64,000 nt of DNA from Owenia fusiformis (Eukaryota; Annelida; Polychaeta; Sabellida; Oweniidae), in the NCBI GenBank assembly GCA_903813345.2, contig CAIIXF020000009.1, forward strand, positions 37,069,759-37,133,758, given 5' to 3'. How positions within the stretch are numbered: the stretch's first letter is position 1; the number at the start of each line of letters is the position of its first letter. The notes below the pieces were generated by a model, which was given only the letters and a program-made list of their open reading frames with translations, was not told the DNA's origin and did not search any database. Both the position numbers and the translations under genes were made by a program. This document shows positions 61,173 to 64,000 of the stretch, one piece after another.

Positions 61173-64000
61173 TAATGGAGCTTCGTGTCGGAAACAAGTA
61201 TCGGTTGGGTCGAAAGATTGGTAGTGGATCATTTGGGGACATTTATTTAGGTGAGAAATTTTTCGAAATATTTTAAAAAATAATTTTGATAAAATTTTCT
61301 GACATTTGTCTGAAAAAGTTGTCGGATTCTAAAATCTTGCCTTCGTGGCAATATAATCAGCTTGGATGTGGATTTTGTTTGAAAACAATCGTTTGGTTTG
61401 TTTTGCTAGTGTATTGCAAAAATAGAGTTTTCCTTGCATTCCTTTGCAGGAATTCTTTTCTTTGTTTTTCACAGCCTAGCAATTTTCTGTCGTTTTCCCC
61501 TGAATATGACTAATGATTGCAAGATTAGTCACTACCTACTGGTACATGTAATGGACTAAACATTTATAACTAGTAATTGAGGTTATAAAATGGTATTGAT
61601 TGTGATCTTAATGTGCAGGACAATCAGGCTATGTACATATTTGTTTGTTTGTATCCTTTACTAATGTTATAAAACTGAGCAAAAGGACAACATAGAAACA
61701 AAATCCCTACCAATAAATGTATTGGTTGATATTCTCAGAAACTTCAATAATCGTTTTGTAATGATGTTTGATATTGAACAAGCAAAATGTTTCTTGGATA
61801 ATTGGAGTATACAGTTGGGAATATTTCATGTGGGATAAAGAATATCTCTCAAGTATTAAAATGTCAACCCAAAATATTCATGGGGCGGGGGGTGGACGGA
61901 AAATAGAAGGCAGATGCAGTCCACTGTAACAGCACCTACAATGCTGATACAAAATAATTGATAAGTCGTATAGTTGGCAGTGTGCAAAATAACTTTTTTA
62001 CATGTCGCCATATCTGGCTAGGCGCTTTCAATTGGCCTCGCCATATTTTTTTCTGTGTAGCTAAAGAGCCCTAAAGGGGACCCATTTTGGCTAGTCATGC
62101 AAAATTGCCTCTCGCCAAAACCCTTGCTGCCGAAGTTGATCTCTCCATTCGATAGTTGAACCAAACGACATAAGTATTCCGTTCGTGATCTATAATACTT
62201 TTAGACTTTATGACGTGTTTGATTGGTAGCTTACCACCCAGGCCCATAGCTAGGATTTACAAGAGGGAGCTTTTTTGGCCAAAAATTGTTTAAAAAAGTG
62301 CTCAGAATGGTGAAAAACTGCATGATTTTGAAATCAGACAGGCAGCTGCTTCCTCCCCCCTGGCAATGGGCCTGACACCCCTAAATTCCCTGGAAAAACT
62401 GAAATACAACTAAAATATTTGACAATATCAATCTAAAATATTCCATAATTTAGCTGTTTTCACCTTGATTTTCCTGCGCTTGCATCAACTGAATTGAATG
62501 TATTGTATCATCTTGTATATCCTGTGTGATTGTCTATTGTTTCGAAGATGTTGAAACGATATAAATTCGATTGAAGCTACATTTTACGTCACATGATATC
62601 TCTTGGTCATGATGCGTCATGATTATCACTATTTTGAAACAAATATTAGTCTGTTCATGATATACTTGTCGCTAGTTGTCCAATCATAAATAGTGAATTT
62701 ATTCAATCCGTTCTTATTGTTTATTTCAGTTTCATTTTCGTCAAAACTTTGCTGATTCGATTGTGAGAGACAATTTGAATGGTTCCGTAAAACTTGAACT
62801 ACCGTAAAAATGGCGGACCAATGACAGAATTAATTTTTACCTATAATAGCAAAACTTTTATTTTATTTGTGCATTTTATCTATCAGATAAGAGTCTCCGA
62901 GGTATATAGGCAAATCCATTTTGGTAGGAGCACTCTGTTTAGTTTGAAAACCCTACCTTTATTATTTACTGTCAGCACTATATATTGAAAAGTTACTTAA
63001 ACTATTACATATATTGAACAGGCGATTTCACATTATAGTATTTTGCAATCAATCTCATTCAAATATATTTATTAGTGGACCTTGTTCTTTTACCTTTATT
63101 GTCACAATAAACATCTTAACCTTGTTAACATAATATGTCATGGAATTTTATGACTGCTTGATATCTGCCAAAAGTCAAACACAATGATCTGATTACATGT
63201 ATGATATTTAGTTGTAAGATGTATAATATAATACATGTATTCAATTTATAAGGGTACTGATCTCTTCTGGCCAAGTTTCTGTCAGTTGATTAATTGAAAG
63301 ATTTGATTTTATATGAGCGAATAAGCCCACTTAAAGCAGATATATAGTTGAGCATTAATATATGCACATTGTTTCAAAGTCATTGCCCATCTATTATGCA
63401 TTATCTATTATATCTTTGCATCTATATATGACAATCCATTGACACAAATGTGACAATGACAAATATGTTATATCACACTTTACAAAATATATTCTTGTGC
63501 CAATGTTTCAGAAGGCAAATAAGGTCTCTGTCATAGTTTATTTTAGATTTGATATGTAATGTTGAATGCTACATTTGAATATGATCTTAAAATTTCTGGG
63601 TTATAAAAGTCGGTATCAAATCACCTATTTAAAGGTATATTCCTTGCCAGACCATCTCTCTCCTTATATAGTAGCTATAACCATATATATATATATACTT
63701 TCCGTGTTTAGCAAAACACAGAAAAATGTTTTGATATGGTCAATATTGATCACTTAAACATGTAGTGCCCAATATCAGTGAGCTGTCATCTTATAAGATT
63801 TCTCTCAGGAAGTGACGACAACAGTGACGATAACGACATAATAGGTAAGGAGGTATCAAGAATTGCAAAACCACCTGAATATTCTTTTTCAAATTTGTCA
63901 ATGATTTAATCCTTCTAAAAGTATCTTCTTTTATTCTAAGCTGACAAGCTCTGAAAATATTTTTGCACATAAAGTAAGGACCACTTGTCCAGAAGTGATT
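61173..64000 (+). CDS. CSNK1E: Casein kinase 1 delta/epsilon, 5' part only (first coding exon plus candidate microexon)
   Basis: The exon 61173-61250 begins after acceptor TTTCAATTTCAG, has two UTR bases and then ATG at 61175. It encodes 25 residues starting [14 protein letters not shown], followed by the glycine-rich loop [10 protein letters not shown], and stops in phase 1 at GTGAGA. This is the invariant start of CK1 delta/epsilon kinases, which phosphorylate clock, Wnt and DNA-repair proteins. CK1 alpha differs here. The downstream kinase exons (lysine of VAIKLE, HRD and DFG-like motifs) are not in the window, so the gene is cut by the right edge. The next exon-like segment is 63809-63844. 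The noncoding first exon lies upstream near 60860-60920. Delta versus epsilon cannot be decided; invertebrates usually carry one gene for both. Confidence 0.93.
61251..63808. other. Intron 1 of casein kinase 1
   Basis: Holds the 136-bp TIR fragment at 62239 and a short AT microsatellite at about 63682-63698. No other exon-like segment with matching phase was found. Confidence 0.45.
62239..62374. mobile_element. About 136-bp TIR fragment in casein kinase 1 intron 1
   Basis: CAGGCCCATAGCTAGG at the left and inverted CAGGCCCATTGCCAGG at the right, next to a C run. Resembles the other GGG-tract TIR elements of the window. Confidence 0.45.
63809..63844 (+). CDS. CSNK1E: Candidate 36-bp in-frame microexon of casein kinase 1
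   Basis: Flanked by acceptor TTTCTCTCAG and donor GTAAGG. Entered in the phase left by the exon ending at 61250, it reads (G)[11 protein letters not shown] and leaves one base, so it can be included or skipped without breaking the frame. It would insert 12 mostly acidic residues directly after GDIYLG. The splice signals and perfect phase are seen; expression is inference. Confidence 0.45.

Noticed and set aside
1-64000. rRNA, snRNA or canonical tRNA genes and prokaryotic-type systems
   Set aside because: None could be supported on either strand; all real genes are intron-containing animal genes.

Overview
This is an AT-rich animal nuclear region. The genes have long introns, consensus GT-AG splice sites and polyA signals, and are embedded in many small transposons. 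The gene set (SPATA20, CDR2, NDNF, a casein kinase 1 and a Ly6/uPAR-like protein), together with LINE, mariner, hAT-like and TTAA-type elements and GGAC-type microsatellites, suggests a marine invertebrate. A lophotrochozoan (mollusc or brachiopod) or an invertebrate deuterostome are both possible; I cannot place it further without a search. Almost no gene is a single ORF, so exons were assembled by eye from reading phase, splice sites and family motifs. For each gene, exon lengths and phases add up to one open frame.

Layout. (1) 1838-15523, minus: a four-exon gene for a secreted or GPI-anchored Ly6/uPAR-like protein of about 144 aa, with introns full of mariner-like and other miniature elements. 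(2) 15524-24014: gene-poor, with a 649-bp TTAA-flanked element, Zn-knuckle/RT remnants of a LINE, tandem duplications and a GGAC microsatellite. (3) 24015-35710, minus: a complete 15-coding-exon SPATA20 (DUF255/YyaL family) of about 789 aa. Its introns hold two minisatellites and at least four TIR elements. (4) 35711-46304: no host gene seen; a roughly 5.1-kb foldback element (38286-43372), a LINE scrap and a decayed Tc1/mariner element. (5) 46305-52217, minus: four-exon CDR2/CDR2L homologue, about 421 aa. (6) 54104-59400, minus: three-exon NDNF, about 600 aa. (7) 60830-64000, plus: promoter, first coding exon and a candidate in-frame microexon of casein kinase 1 delta/epsilon. The gene runs off the right edge, head to head with NDNF.

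The genes have unrelated jobs: an extracellular three-finger protein, a thioredoxin-fold/six-hairpin enzyme-like protein, a coiled-coil cytoplasmic protein, a secreted neurotrophic-type protein and a Ser/Thr kinase. I see no operon-like or pathway logic.

The most interesting items are: a 46-bp minisatellite in SPATA20 made of repeated copies of the exon 2 end plus its 5' splice site (14-15 tandem donors); a 36-bp acidic in-frame microexon candidate right after the glycine-rich loop of casein kinase 1; a family of about 85-bp mobile elements with 9-bp target duplications; and the large nested foldback element.
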